In this document: positions 12,018-24,200 of the stretch, piece after piece
How the letters are laid out: each line of letters begins with the position of its first letter
How positions within the stretch are numbered: position 1 is the stretch's first letter
From: Ziziphus jujuba
Lineage: Eukaryota; Streptophyta; Magnoliopsida; Rosales; Rhamnaceae
Length of the DNA: 64,000 bases
Direction of reading: 5' to 3'
NCBI RefSeq assembly: GCF_031755915.1
Contig: NC_083386.1
Coordinates: forward strand, 6,141,501-6,205,500
Notes under the pieces: model-generated
Databases searched by the model: none
What the model was told of the DNA's origin: nothing
What the model saw: only the letters and a program-made list of their open reading frames with translations
Made by a program: the position numbers and the translations under genes

Positions 12018-12746
12018 AAGTGCTTTGCTTTGATGATGGACTCTGGTTTTGACCGTGTTTCGCCAACCAAGACCAAAATGAAAAACAGTTTTGGTATGTA
12101 ATTTACTAAAATAGGCTCGGACTGTTAATTGACTTGTTTTGTTTTTTGACCTCATTCTTTTTATTTTTTTATTTTTTATTTATTTATTTATTTTTATTTT
12201 TTTGGGCCTTGTTTGAATAATAAATTAAACTTATCTGATGTAGGATACAATTTTAAATAATCCAAGGGTACTTTTTAGCCGCAGAACTTTCAATAAAAAC
12301 CAGATCATGGAGTTAAACACCAAAAGTCATAAGATTGTTCCTAAAGGACATGATTTAAGTGGTTACTGGTTAGAAAAATAACCCAAAACCAAAAAAAAAA
12401 AAAAAGAAAGGGTCAAAAATGCTCTGATTTGATGAAAGTAAAATTAGAGGTTTAAAGCTTTTATACTGAATTGAGTTTCAGATGTACATCCTCAATATAA
12501 CACTCTACCATCTATAATTTCAAGCAAAACTTCCTGCATTCATCAGATTCTAAACACTAATGTATATATAATGAAGACAATAGACAAAGTCTTCAATGCC
12601 CTTTTCTGACAAAAAGTCCAATTTAGATAGGTCAAATATTTTCTATATATACACACTGATGACTTAAACAGTCCAATACAAGAATCCTCTGCTGCAGAGC
12701 CAATTTCTTCAAGCAGCAAAGATGGAATACTGAAGCAAAGCAAGTT
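12018..12746. other. Short intergenic region between ZDP promoter and the 3' end of the next gene
   Basis: It is AT-rich, with a T-rich TATTTATTTATTT tract at about 12160-12200 and a poly-A tract near 12390. No supported coding sequence was found. The part near 12480-12746 is probably the 3' UTR of the minus-strand gene ending at 12747. Confidence 0.5.
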
Positions 12747-15123
12747 TCACACCCTGTGAACCCATCTCTCTAGTCGAAGCTGCTTCAATGGAGGTCCAAG
12801 GATTGGCTTATTTCTCTGAGGACACTTCCATTTCCCAATGGTCTCCACTCCACTAGATGGTTGCAAATTCGTTCTTTCTGATAGGGCCTTTCTTTTTACA
12901 TGTGGATGCTTATCACCTGCTAATGGCATCGTCGTCCCATCACCATTCTCTTTTGATACTTTCAGACAGTTTTCGTCATTTGAACTGCTATATCTTCCCT
13001 TCCTTGTTGAAACAAAACCATCTTTTGAGATTTCTTTTCCAGTGTTTTCTTTACCATTACATCCATGAGTAAATTTTCTCACCGATGCTCCATTATCTAG
13101 AACAGACTTCGAACCACTCCCACGTGATAGACAACTAGCTGCTTTAGTTTGGCAATTCAATTGTGAGTTCTCCTGTATGGATTTTATTCTATTTGACAAC
13201 TCTTTTGAAGCTTTACTACATGAATTTTGGATGTTCAATGGCATAGAGCCAATTTCATGGAAAGGATTAGGCATGGAGTTGGAACCTTCCTCACCCAAAC
13301 TTGGTATTGTAATATTATTAGCTGAATCAGTACCTTGGTTTTGTGGTACTTTATGCTTGGAGCTTTGTTTGAACATACTTTCAATATGAATTCCACTCTG
13401 ATCAAACAGATTCTCAGTCTCCACTCCAAACCTTGAACCAGCCTGTAATTTTCAAAAGTTATGATGATAAGCAATGACTTCAATGACATGAATAATAAGT
13501 TTTTCTCCATTTGTCTGATTAAAGAGTTCCCATTGGAAATATCATAAAAGAAAATGGAAAGACCAAGAAGAATACTTCTGGAGATGGAGTTAGTTTCAGC
13601 TTTGTTACAATATATGCCAATTTAATTCGTGAAACCCTAAGTCCCAAAGTATGATTAACACTATTAGCCAGAATCAAATGAATTGTAATTCATTAGCAGT
13701 CATCATGAAAGAGAGGAATGAAAAAGGGAAAGAATGATATAGAAGTAAGCACCTTCATTGAAGGCAGTTTTTTCTGCTTACTATACCCCCGAAAGTCATC
13801 ACAGCTTTGAAGTCCTGACTCACCAACAACCTTTTCATCACTAATTCCACTTCCCTTAAACTCCCAAAATTTTTCTGATTTATCTTTGTTGCTCTCCTCA
13901 ACAACCAACTCATCTTTCTTAGATTTACTTTGTAGATAAACAGAATCCATTAAACCATCATTTGTATCCAAGGCAGGAGATTCATACACATAGCTTGAAA
14001 ACCAGTTTCTGATGTCAGTAGGCTCTACATATCAGGGAAATAAATTAAAGAACTCAGTACTTTTCACATTTCACTTAAACCATAATTTAACATAATCTGT
14101 TTTGTTGCTAAGAAAACAACAAAAACAGATCAAATGACAGAGAAACTTCCATTTTCTTATAAGCCAAAAAGTTGATAAAATTTGGAATTGAACTGTAGAA
14201 AGAAGTGATACAAACCAGAAAGAGGCAAAGGTGAATATGAACAATCTTTATCCTGTAAAAACAAGAAAAAGCTTGAGTTAGAAACTCAAGCATGATGCAA
14301 CTTCACATTTAATAGCTCTTACACAAATAGGTGAGAATTATTTGTAAACTGTAATAATATAGATTTCAGGAACGAACTCCAAGAGGACAGAAAAGATTAA
14401 ATAAAGAAAAAGTACCTTATCCGAAGACTGGTTTTCACCCTCATCATCATCAAATGAACTGCTGCATTCTATAAACCTATTCGAGTTGAGCTTCTCACCA
14501 ACAAGCACTTTTTCTCTCTTTCCTATTTCTCTAAACCCATCTAAATTTTCTTCTTCTTCTCTTGCACCCTCATTCTTAACAGATTTATCTTTTTCAATTT
14601 CACTTTCTTCCAAAACAGGTTCCCCAAAATTATTAATGGATCCCAACGCAGGTGATTCATACTCATAGCTTGAAAACCAGATTCTAAGCTCAGGAGGCTC
14701 TGGCAGAACCCAGAAAAGAAGATAAAAAATAATGAAGTTGGATAAGAATTCAATAGTTTTTATTTGGTTGGTGGGAAAACAGTAACCGTTTGGAGAAAAG
14801 AAAGACAAACCAGAAGGGAACGCGAGCGAATATGAATGATCCAGAAACTGCAAAACAGGAAAAAAATAAAAAATAAAAAAACAAAACAAGAAACAAAAAA
14901 CAAAAACAAAATTGTTTAAAATTGAGCAGTTCCAAGCTTTGTAAAGATGTGTTTCTGCTAAGAGCTTTAGATGGAGTACACGCCCTACCAATGTAGAATA
15001 CTTAACGTTCTACCTTCCTGCTTTCCTGTAGTTAACTATTGTAACTTTGAAAACCCGTACCTGAGAATCCGAGGCATTAAGAGAGAGATCAGAGGTTTCG
15101 ACATTTGGCTTTGAATGCTCCAT
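12747..15123 (-). CDS. Plant protein of unknown function with a duplicated exon pair (462 aa)
   Basis: I do not recognise the family. Six coding exons join in frame: 15061-15123, 14811-14847, 14416-14699, 14216-14252, 13753-14024 and 12747-13442. Exons 2+3 and 4+5 are paralogous pairs. Both short exons are 37 nt and encode a (F/D)-(L/K)-D-x-SYS-x-x-x-P-S-G-like segment. Both long exons open with E-P-x-x-x-R-x-W-F-S-S-Y-x-Y-E-S-P-A-L and continue as acidic, charged, probably disordered sequence. The last exon is Ser/Asn/Lys-rich and ends in a strikingly conserved-looking basic tail: KWKCPQRNKP, GPPLKQLRLERW, then VHRV and stop. There is no signal peptide or membrane segment. A nuclear regulatory or scaffold role is possible but is inference. 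The ATG at 15123 follows a splice acceptor, so the leader is spliced from an upstream exon. Confidence 0.8.
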
Positions 15124-15138
15124 CAGAGTTCTCTGTGC

Positions 15139-17234
15139 CTGAAAATCAATGTATTGTGATCACTTACGTTAAATTTTGAGACCAAAAAACAGAGATTTTT
15201 ATAATTACTCCTTTATTTCATTTGTCTTATTTTGAATATCCTTCTAATGCAGGTGGCACCATATTCAATGGTGGAAAGAATTTAATAAAATACTTAGAAG
15301 GTCATTGAATTCCATCCAAACGACTGGCTATCGGTCATTAAAAGGCCATGGTAAGAGTTCCAAGTACGAATATAAACCAAATAACTTAATGAAAGATTTT
15401 GGCAACAGAAATGCTATCAGCCACAAGTGATAACATACCAATGATGTGGTTACCCTTTAGGGGTGGTTTCACAACAAAAGTAAATGAACTTAAAAAAAGA
15501 GATGGCACACATTTGATGGTCACCGTAACAAATGTTATGTTATCGATACAAATAACTCAATGACGTTTTGGTAAATATTTGTACCCATTCAAAGATACAT
15601 GGAATGCTCCTGCTATCCGATTTTAACTATATAGTAATGAAACTGCTATTACCTGAATGTCTATAAATTTTTTTAAGGCTATTTTGGCTGCCTATCAGGA
15701 AAATTCCCTTAAAAAATGGTGATCCTCTACTTTCTAAAAACACTCATAACAAGTAAAATCCTACAATGAAATTTTGAATTTTCGAGTCTATTCAAAGACT
15801 AACACTTAGAAGGACAAAATAAAAGGTGTCTCACTCGTGTGTTACGTCACACGTTTGTCCAGTGATAAAAATGCACACAACAAAAAGCAAGAAGACAACA
15901 AAACAGTATTATCAAATGGGTAGATAAGTGTGTCAAAAAAATCCGCAACTCATTTTCCATTTTCCTAATGAGCAAATCTTCATATGGAAAATTTCGATCA
16001 ATCTCAACTGACTACTGGAAGATTTGAGCAAGACGCTATTGATCACAGCTAGGGATGAGATACTGATGATATGGTTACATATGCAGTGTAAGGTAATCCT
16101 ACACTTTCTACAGAGATTGCACACTCTCAAATTTTGAAAAATAGCTTAAGGTTTAATGGTATTGCCGTTGCTCAGTCTCTCACTTATCTGTGACACCAGG
16201 TATTTTATCTGGTAACAAAAACACATACAAAGGAAAGCATGAAAACAACAATACGAATTATACAATATTACTAAATGACTGTATGTCTGCCTGAAAAATC
16301 CACAAGCACAACTATGTTTTCCATTTTCCTAATGAGTAATTAGTTATATATTTATCACTGGAACTTCTTCATAGGGAAAACTACTACTGCTTCCAACTGG
16401 CTACAGGAAGATTTTAGAAACAAAAATCCTATTGGTTACAACTAGTGGTGAAATTGCACTGACCACTTCAAATCCAACTCCCTCACTTCCTCTTGTTTAA
16501 TCACCAACATATTAATAGCAATCAATTTCATCTTCTACAAACTTAAAGAAATATAGATAGAGACAGAGACAGAGACAGAGAGAAGCAAGACGAGAGATCA
16601 TTCATACCAAGTTAGAAACCCTAAGGCTTTCACTATGACTATGAGGCTTTGAGTTCAGGAAAGCTCCAGTAATAAGTAACACAAAACTAATGCGAAATTT
16701 GCAAAAGGCTTTCACTATGACTATGAGGCTTTGAGTTCAGGAAAGCTGCAGTAATGAGTAACACAAAACTAATGCGAAATTTGCAAACTAATGTAACAAT
16801 CTGCTATGCTCTAGGTCTTGACCGGAATTAGGAATAATAGAATTATATGCATCCATAAAACCTTGATCCCAACCAAAATCACAAGCAAATGGTTTAACCT
16901 AATCCCAGTATCAAGAAAAAAATAATAATAACAATCAAACATGTGAAACCAAAATAACAGCCATCACTTAATAGCTTAAAAGGCGAAATTTTTTTTTTCC
17001 CCATTGAAACAGTCGCATTACATACAAGAAAGTTTCATCCAATTTCTCAGAAACCAAACAAACCCGAATTTAAAAAGTAACCTAACTATCTAATCCACAT
17101 TTGATAGTATCAAAAAGCAATTTTTTTCCCCCCAAAACTAAGAAATTTTGAAAACCCCAGCTACAACAATGGCATTCCCAGAAGGTAAAAAAAGGAGAAA
17201 ATGAAATAGAGAGAAAAATTTTAGGAATGCTTAC
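15139..17234 (-). other. Probable 2.1-kb 5'-UTR intron of the unassigned gene
   Basis: A tttcag acceptor ends at 15139, sixteen bases before the ATG at 15123. A good donor (GTAAGC) lies at 17234-17233, downstream of a CT-rich stretch that could be a leader exon of about 17235-17390. No coding exon is seen in between. The interval contains the 82-bp tandem duplication and a diverged direct repeat (about 15940-16040 versus 16305-16445). The intron is inferred from splice motifs only. Confidence 0.45.
16624..16787. repeat. Tandem duplication, 82-bp unit, two near-identical copies
   Basis: Copy 1 is 16624-16705 and copy 2 is 16706-16787. Both run from aggctttcactatgactatg to aatgcgaaatttgcaa and differ at only a couple of bases (ctccagtaataag versus ctgcagtaatgag). 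The near identity suggests a recent duplication. Confidence 0.9.
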
Positions 17235-17412
17235 ATATAAGAGGATGAGAGAGATGTACACAGAGCCCAGTGTGCTTTAATTGAGCCAATGAGAGCAGAG
17301 TAGACCATCAACAGCTTATTAATGGGACGCGGCAACTAACAGACTGCGATAGCACAGAGAGAGAGCACCGGGGTTTGCTTCGCTGGTTTTTTTCAATTTT
17401 GGATCTTAACAG

Positions 17413-17442
17413 TGGCGGGTGGTACTCCCGCCATTTATTTAA
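17413..17442 (-). promoter_or_regulatory. GGCGGG...CCCGCC palindromic block upstream of the unassigned gene
   Basis: GGCGGG and CCCGCC face each other over 7 bp, close to the inferred transcription start of the minus-strand gene. The right half continues CATTTATTTAA, matching the ZDP upstream block (CATTTCTTTAA) at all but one base. It is E2F-like but lacks the TT before CCCGCC, so it is not a full consensus site. Confidence 0.4.
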
Positions 17443-18224
17443 TTTAAAAAAAAAAATCATATATTTTTATTATGAAAAACATCTATAGTTTATATTTTTA
17501 AAAGATATTTAGCAATTATTAAATTTTTTTCACTTTGGTCCGTAGTTTTTTTTTTTTTTTTTTGGGACATATTAATTCTCAAATGTTAAATTTTTTACAC
17601 TTTAATCCTTTGAAATTAACTAATTTATTATTTTATTATTTCAGTAAATGCATATACAAGCCACTATATGGTAGACAAAATATGGTAAAAGGGCTACTAT
17701 AATGCCCCAAAAAAAAAAAATGGATACTAAAATGACAAAAAAAAATAATCTGGTAGCAAAGTGTAAAATTGTTATCATTGGAGGGGCATAGATGCTAAAA
17801 ATCCAGTTTAAAAATATACTTTTGTTTCTTATTAATGGGCTTTTTTATTTATAGATTTTTATATGAAAAATTCATTAAATATAAAGACAACTATATCAAA
17901 AAGACCAAAATTGAAAATTATTTTATATTTTTTAACAACCAAAAAAAAAAAAAAAACCAGTAGTTTTATATCTTTATTTTTATTAGTGTTGGGCATCAAT
18001 TAAAGGATGGCTCCAACAGCTCTTTTCAACACACCCAGATTCTAATTATAAAAATTGAATAGGAACACCATAAATAGGAAATTGAAAGGCAGAACAAAAA
18101 AAAAAAAGATAAATAAAAATAAAGAAGAGTTTTTAAAGGTGCAAGTTTATTTATTTGTTTCACCATAATAATAATGATACTAATAATAATAATGAAGAAA
18201 TGAAGATTGATATTGATCTGGTAA
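17443..18224. other. AT-rich intergenic region
   Basis: Long poly-A and poly-T tracts separate the divergent flank of the unassigned gene from the 3' side of the S-protein homolog. No coding sequence or RNA gene was recognised. Confidence 0.5.
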
Positions 18225-18677
18225 TTAGATGGTAGTTTCCCATTTATATACAGGTTGGTATTCATGGTCTCTAGAGTGATAGATGTAAATTCCATCCTCT
18301 TGAGCTTTCCATATGCAGTCATTATTACCACAATAATCAACGATAAATTGATAACCTGTCCAAAATGCAGTGAAAGTAAGAGAACCTCCATACCACCTGA
18401 AGGTGCACATAAAACGGGTTGTGTTTGTAATGTTGATTCGAAAATGCCATTTAAATTCACCCTCCACTACAATTTGTTGAAACCCTAAATCGTCGTCTTT
18501 TGACGAGCAATGAGCAATAAAAGTCTCATTTTGGAAGCCGTTAAATATATGAACATAAATTTTTTGGAATATATAGTCAATTTTAGTTTCATTGAATGAT
18601 AGAGAGTGAATTTGGCACGTATAGCAGAGAGCTAGAAACGCACTTAGAAGAACAAAAGTTATTCTGCAAAGCTTCAT
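18225..18677 (-). CDS. S-protein homolog (plant self-incompatibility S1 family), secreted
   Basis: This is an intronless gene of 150 codons, the usual size for plant S1/SPH proteins. The N-terminus is a signal peptide (M-K-L-C-R then a hydrophobic stretch to about residue 25). The mature part has the family pattern: V-H-I-F-N-G (about 42-47), a H-C-S-S-K-D-D-D-L-G block, F-K-W-H-F-R-I-N, then F-M-C-T-F-R-W and D-Y-C near 114. The cysteines fit the conserved disulphide positions. Poppy PrsS, the founding member, is a pistil ligand in self-incompatibility. Most homologs in self-compatible plants are of unknown function and often expressed in floral tissue. A TATA box lies about 65 bp upstream of the ATG. 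The intact frame suggests a working gene. Confidence 0.88.
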   Translation of the reverse strand: MKLCRITFVLLSAFLALCYTCQIHSLSFNETKIDYIFQKIYVHIFNGFQNETFIAHCSSKDDDLGFQQIVVEGEFKWHFRINITNTTRFMCTFRWYGGSLTFTAFWTGYQFIVDYCGNNDCIWKAQEDGIYIYHSRDHEYQPVYKWETTI

Positions 18678-18737
18678 CTTGATCTTTGAAGAGGAATAGC
18701 CATTCGAACAACAATTTTGATTGAATTAATTTATGTA

Positions 18738-18748
18738 GTTTTTATACA
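18738..18748 (-). promoter_or_regulatory. TATA box of the S-protein homolog gene
   Basis: On the gene strand this reads GTATAAAAAC, about 61-70 bp before the ATG at 18677. Spacing leaves room for a leader of about 30-40 nt. Confidence 0.55.
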
Positions 18749-19000
18749 CTCGTTTTAGCTTGATAAAGTTTGGTTTGAGATTGAAAGCATTTATTATTAG
18801 ATGAAAGGAAAATTATATTGTTGTTTTCTACCTTTTAATGAACATTTAATTTTCTTTTTCTCTTCTAATGAACATTAATTAGGAAAGAATTAAATAAATT
18901 ACCAAATAAAGGAGGAATTAAATGAAACTGTGAGCTTAAATGTATCATTATCCTCCTCTTCTTTTATTATTTTATTTTTATTTTTGAAGAAAATGCATCC

Positions 19001-19031
<31 letters not shown>

Positions 19032-20769
19032 ACTTATGTAAGGTATACCAACGATCCTAATTAAATGAAAAACTGTGGCAATCATAAGTCATAATTATCC
19101 CTTTTATTTCAAATCTCCTATGGTTTAGATTTCATTGTGGATGGAAAAGAATGTATCAACGCAATATCGATTATGAAGGTGAGCCAATGTTGGACTCTAA
19201 ATCTGTTTTTTTCCGATGAAGGTCAAAATAAAAATTTGTAAAAGTTACACCCGCCAACTATTTATTGGATTAGACTCCAATCGCGGAGAAAACGATCACC
19301 AGTGTACCAAACCAATATTTTAGTACTAGTAGAATTTTTAATTCAAATGCATTTTGGATTGCCTCAGGGTCAAGTGCAATGCAGTTGAAGGAACAAGGCA
19401 CTTAAGAGATTGGTATATTCGTTTGACTAACCTTTCAGAATTCAGATCTAACCAAACATATGATCATATTATATATAAATCTATATATTTGGGTTATGAC
19501 TTATAACTTAGTCAATTAATGATGGTTTCATATTTAACCTTGTATATTATATATCCAGATTCAGATCTCATTAACAGTGTGCTGAAGTACAAAGAATTTC
19601 TATTACTTTAATGGGGTGTTGGACATTTACCAAACTTATTAACAAGTAAGACCCAATATATTAGCAGAGCGTAGGAAATTGACTAGGGAAAATATGTAAT
19701 CGACCAAGTTAAGCAAAAAATAATCGACCAATAAAATTAAAGAAATAGCATATTAAAGAGCCAAAACAATGAGGTTTGTAAGGTTTGGTGAAGAAAGAGA
19801 ACAATGTAGAATCTTGACCAGTTCCCCCACAGGAAGTTGTGGTACACTGCATCCTAAGTTCATCCCATTAAATGCTGCATTAACTGGTTGTTATGCACCT
19901 AATTCTATGGCTGATCACTTTCTTAATTACTTTGCATACTTTTCATGACCAGCTTTTTGTATCATTAATTTCCTAACAACTAACATTATTTTATACATTT
20001 AGAATTACTTATTCAGATGGTGTTGGAAATTTGATTTGAAAATGATAAATTTTTTACTTAGTTCATTTAAGATAATATTTAGTGCCTTAGCTGAATGATA
20101 TGCCATTCATTTGTTCTTCCTTAACTAGTCATTTGTCTTCCTTAAGTTATCATTCCTCTCCTACCTATTCTTACCCCATCTACAATATCATTATTTCATC
20201 TACCAACAATTATTCGTTTATACATCAAACGAAGCTCCCCTTTTTCTAGTTATTTAAATTTACATTAAAATCAATTATGCATCATTAGTTTTTTATTTTA
20301 AGAAATAATTCACCATTAATTTTTTTTTTATTAACACTCACCAGTAGTTAAGTGTTCATAGTTATTTAATTTGAGTAATATGATGGAAACGATGTAATTT
20401 TGGGAGATAAACCTATAGTTTTTATCTTTCAAATTCTACTATGCAACTTTTTTTTTTTTTTCCTTTTTTTTGTAGTAGTGGAGGGATTGGAATCCGTTAC
20501 GTATATACTTCTAAATGTAATTGGGTCAAGAAGGATGGTGAACTAAAATAAATTAGCGGTGGATACAAATATTAGAAATGGTGAACTACATAGTGTATGG
20601 ACTTACCTTGTTTGCCATTCGTAAAATCAAGTATGAATTAAACTAAACTATTTTGCAAAGGTTAAATAATAAAAATTTCACAGCTAGTACAAATGATTTA
20701 AAAAATAAAATAAAATTAGCAAAGCAAAAGATAATGGTTGTTAAATAATGACAGCATGAGAAAGGTATT

Positions 20770-20975
20770 AAAGTTATGTTTGGCATAGTTTATGCGAAGC
20801 TAAAAATAATTTTTAAAATTTAAAAGTTGCTACTAGAGTATTTAAATAATTTTCAAAAATTGTTTCAAGCTTTTAAAAGTATTTTTAATCAAAACTAATA
20901 AAAAATAATTTCATCAAAAAATACTTTTGAAAAAGTATAGCCAAAATTAAAAGTTATACCAAATAGGATCTAACT
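20770..20975. mobile_element. Possible MITE, diverged
   Basis: The two ends form an imperfect inverted repeat: left ttatgtttggcatagttta, and right (reverse complement) with tatttggtataactttta. The interior is AT-rich and partly self-complementary (aagtatttttaat and aaatacttttga). No clean target-site duplication can be seen. The call rests on terminal symmetry alone. Confidence 0.35.
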
Positions 20976-21060
20976 CTTTTATCAAAATTTTTTTGATACC
21001 AACCAATAGGATTGTTTGTGAATTATTAGAAATTTAGTATGTGTATATATATACAGTCCG

Positions 21061-21208
21061 TCTATGGTGCGGACGGTCCTCATGCGGACCACAGTATTGA
21101 TGACGGTTTTTCATAGTATTGGTGACGATTTTCTAAGAAACCGTCATTAATACTATGAAAAACCGTTACTAATACTGTGGTCCTCATGCGGACCGTTCTC
21201 ATCATAGA
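21061..21208. mobile_element. Foldback / MITE-like element with nearly perfect 70-bp arms
   Basis: Arms of about 71 bp (21062-21132 and 21137-21207) are close reverse complements around a loop of only a few bases. Each arm itself contains two copies of an AGTATTxxTGACGGTTTT-like unit, plus CGGTCC and GCGGACC blocks. It is inserted in TA-rich DNA, so a target duplication cannot be told from the flanking (TA)n. It looks like a non-autonomous DNA transposon. It encodes no protein. Confidence 0.7.
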
Positions 21209-24200
21209 ATTTCCATATATATATATATATATATATAAGTAAAGTCTAAACAACTAATAAAATAAGATCATGTTTGATATATAAAATAATTATTCTTGAT
21301 AAAATAAAAACATATATTCATAGGAATTAAAAATGAAAAAAATAAATAAATATTCCTATTGATATGTTTGAATATTATATTGAATTAGGTTTAATGTTTA
21401 ATTTTTATAAAGATTTATTTTCTTTTCAAAAATATCAAATTTGATAAAAATTAATTAAAATTTTTATAATTATCTGTGTATATTTAATTTAGAATAATAA
21501 ATTTCAATTTGAATATATTTTAAATATAATAAGAATATTTATGTTTCAAATAAAATAATAATAATAATTCTAAGCTTTTTGAAAAAAAAAATAGTTATTT
21601 CTTAAAATGAAAAATAAATATTTATATGAAATAGATATTATTGAAATTTTAAAGCTACCAAATATGGTAATAGTTAAACTTTTAGAATAATTTTTTTATT
21701 TCTTTATTTATTTTGCATACGAAATATAACCTAAAAGTTTCGTAATTTGTTATCACTATCATTATTTTATATTATAAATTTTAATTAAAATATTTAATTT
21801 TTTATTTTTTATATTAAAATTTTAAAAATAAACTATTTAATATTTGCAATCTAGCATATAAATTTTACTTACCACTAATTATAATTTATCGATAATAATA
21901 AATAGTAACTTTTATAAAATAATGACACATCAAAATTCTTGGATAACGTGTGAGTTGGAATCTCTGGAGTAACCATGCTTTAAACTCTTCCTAATTTGAT
22001 TGGTACTGTGGTTGTTGAAGATGCTTGCCCTCCTTTGTATCCAAAATAATAATAATTAATAATAATAATAATAATAATAGCACATTACTTTGCTTTTTAA
22101 AAATTGAGAAACTTGGTGCACCTAATGCCATTGTAAAAGAGTAGTTGTTTGCCATTAAACTAAGAGCCGTTGAAAACTAGGCATGCCATATTTTGGCATC
22201 TATAAATGAAGATGTCATACCAATTTGCTTTGTTGGATACCAAATATGGCAAATTAAACATGTACTTTGTAAAGGCTAATGCCAATTGGAATACATAAAT
22301 AAGCCTTTTTTTTTTTTTAAATTTTAAATTGGAATAGGTAAACCTATGATGGTAACCCTTTGGACTTAAACACATGGATCATATTTAAATTGATTATAAC
22401 ATAAATACCCATAGATTCTCTCATCTAATGGTTTTTATTAAACAGCATTTAATAAAATTCATGTACTTTAATGGGGTTCCGAAATCTATAACAAAACTCA
22501 TTCATTGCAGGGAAATATAGATAGGCCCACTAGGAGTTATTGTATTTACACAAGATTCATGGGAAAGTGGAGGAATGCTTCAAGTTTAAGAGCACAAAAA
22601 GATTACTACTAAACATGCTGTCTGTGAGGCCACCACCTTTGCCAGCTTAGAAAGTAAAAGGAAAAATTGGTCTTCCTTTTTTTGAGGGAATTCTCTGCTT
22701 TTTGGATCAGAAAAATGCCAGCATCTGGCATATTATCTTTGGCTTCTCACCGAATCCAAAAGTGATCTTCCAAATTATAAGCATATAATATATAAAACCT
22801 ATAGATATATATGTTCTCAAAGGAAATATATATAGATTACAGTTCATAATCATAATAATAATAATAATAATAATAATAAGACTTTACTCCACCTGAGGAC
22901 CAGGAGAGACTCTCTGATTGACTGGGTTTCTTTCAAAATCTGCACCTTTTTCTCTGCTTTATGGTCTGCAATGGCAAATCCCCCATTTATTTGATAGTCT
23001 TTGATTGAATTCCATACTTGATTACAAGACCTGTTGGCTCTTAGGCCTTGAAATATTTGACTAATAACCTGAAGACCCACAAAAACAAACACGGACCACA
23101 ATCCAGTTGGTGTTCATTATGTTGGTAGTACAAGTTATGAATTTTTATAGCTTCCAACTTTTTACTCAAATTGGACCCATATTGATGAGTTGGACCTACC
23201 ATTTATAAAGATTTTATTACGACCTTGCCCTTTTTGCAACAAATACAAATTAAAGCGAATCAAATTATAAATCAAACAATGTTTAAGAAATTTATTTATA
23301 TAGTTTCTTTGTAGGGCAATCTAATTAAAAAATTAATGTTTTATTAACATTTAGATTTAAATCATTTAAAAAAATGATTTAAATCCCTCTATCCTCCATT
23401 GGAAAATGAAATAAAAGATTGTACATATTATCTATAAGATTGAAAGAAGAAAACCCAGGAAGCAATTAGACCATTGAAAAATGAAAATATTGTTGGAAAA
23501 TCTTATACACGGGTCCCAAAAGAAAGAAAATAAAATAATAATAATTGATTTTTCCATTGACCCAAACAAGGAAGAGACCGGGTGAGGACACGTTGATGCC
23601 GGACTAAGTGCCTTGCCACACAGCCAGGAAACCAAACCAGAAAGTCGTCTCTCTCTACCTCTCTCTCTCTTTCTCTTTCTAAAACTTTGTCAGACTTGTA
23701 TGCAAATAGAGCAGAGCATACTCACACGTGGGGCCTCGTGTAAGCTCTTTCTTTCTCTCTCTCTCGGTTTGATTGAATCATTGGAAGCTTCAAACTTTGC
23801 ACATAAAAAAATGTCCACAAAAGAGCAAAAAGGGTTTTTGGAATGGAGAAGATAACAAAGTATAAACTGACGAAAACACAGAGTTTCCCCAGAGTCTTTG
23901 AAAGGACATGTTTTGAGATCTCTTTTAGCCCCACTTTGACCGTTCTTTTTTTTTCTTTTTCTCTCTCTCTCGTTCTCATTTTCCCGAGAAAATAAAAAAA
24001 TAGAAAAACCATATCTTTCTTTGCTTGTAACCGTAAAGTTCATTGCTTTTGTTCCTTTTTAAGTTCAATATCACACGGGTACATAAATTTCGTTGAGAAC
24101 TCCAATAATATTTTCTTCCTCGTTCTCATTCTCTTGGAACAAGCAAAAGTTTTCATGCCGTCTCACAATATTTGGACTATCAGACAGAAAGAGTTTTCTT

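Noticed and set aside
22850..23101. 83-codon minus-strand frame with a poly-Leu end
   Set aside because: The Leu run is a translated (AAT)n microsatellite and the rest matches no domain. No splice or promoter support was seen.
23690..24043. Minus-strand frames rich in Arg/Glu/Lys near 23.7-24.0 kb
   Set aside because: These are translations of CT-rich microsatellite-like DNA in the probable promoter or leader of the 5-phosphatase gene.
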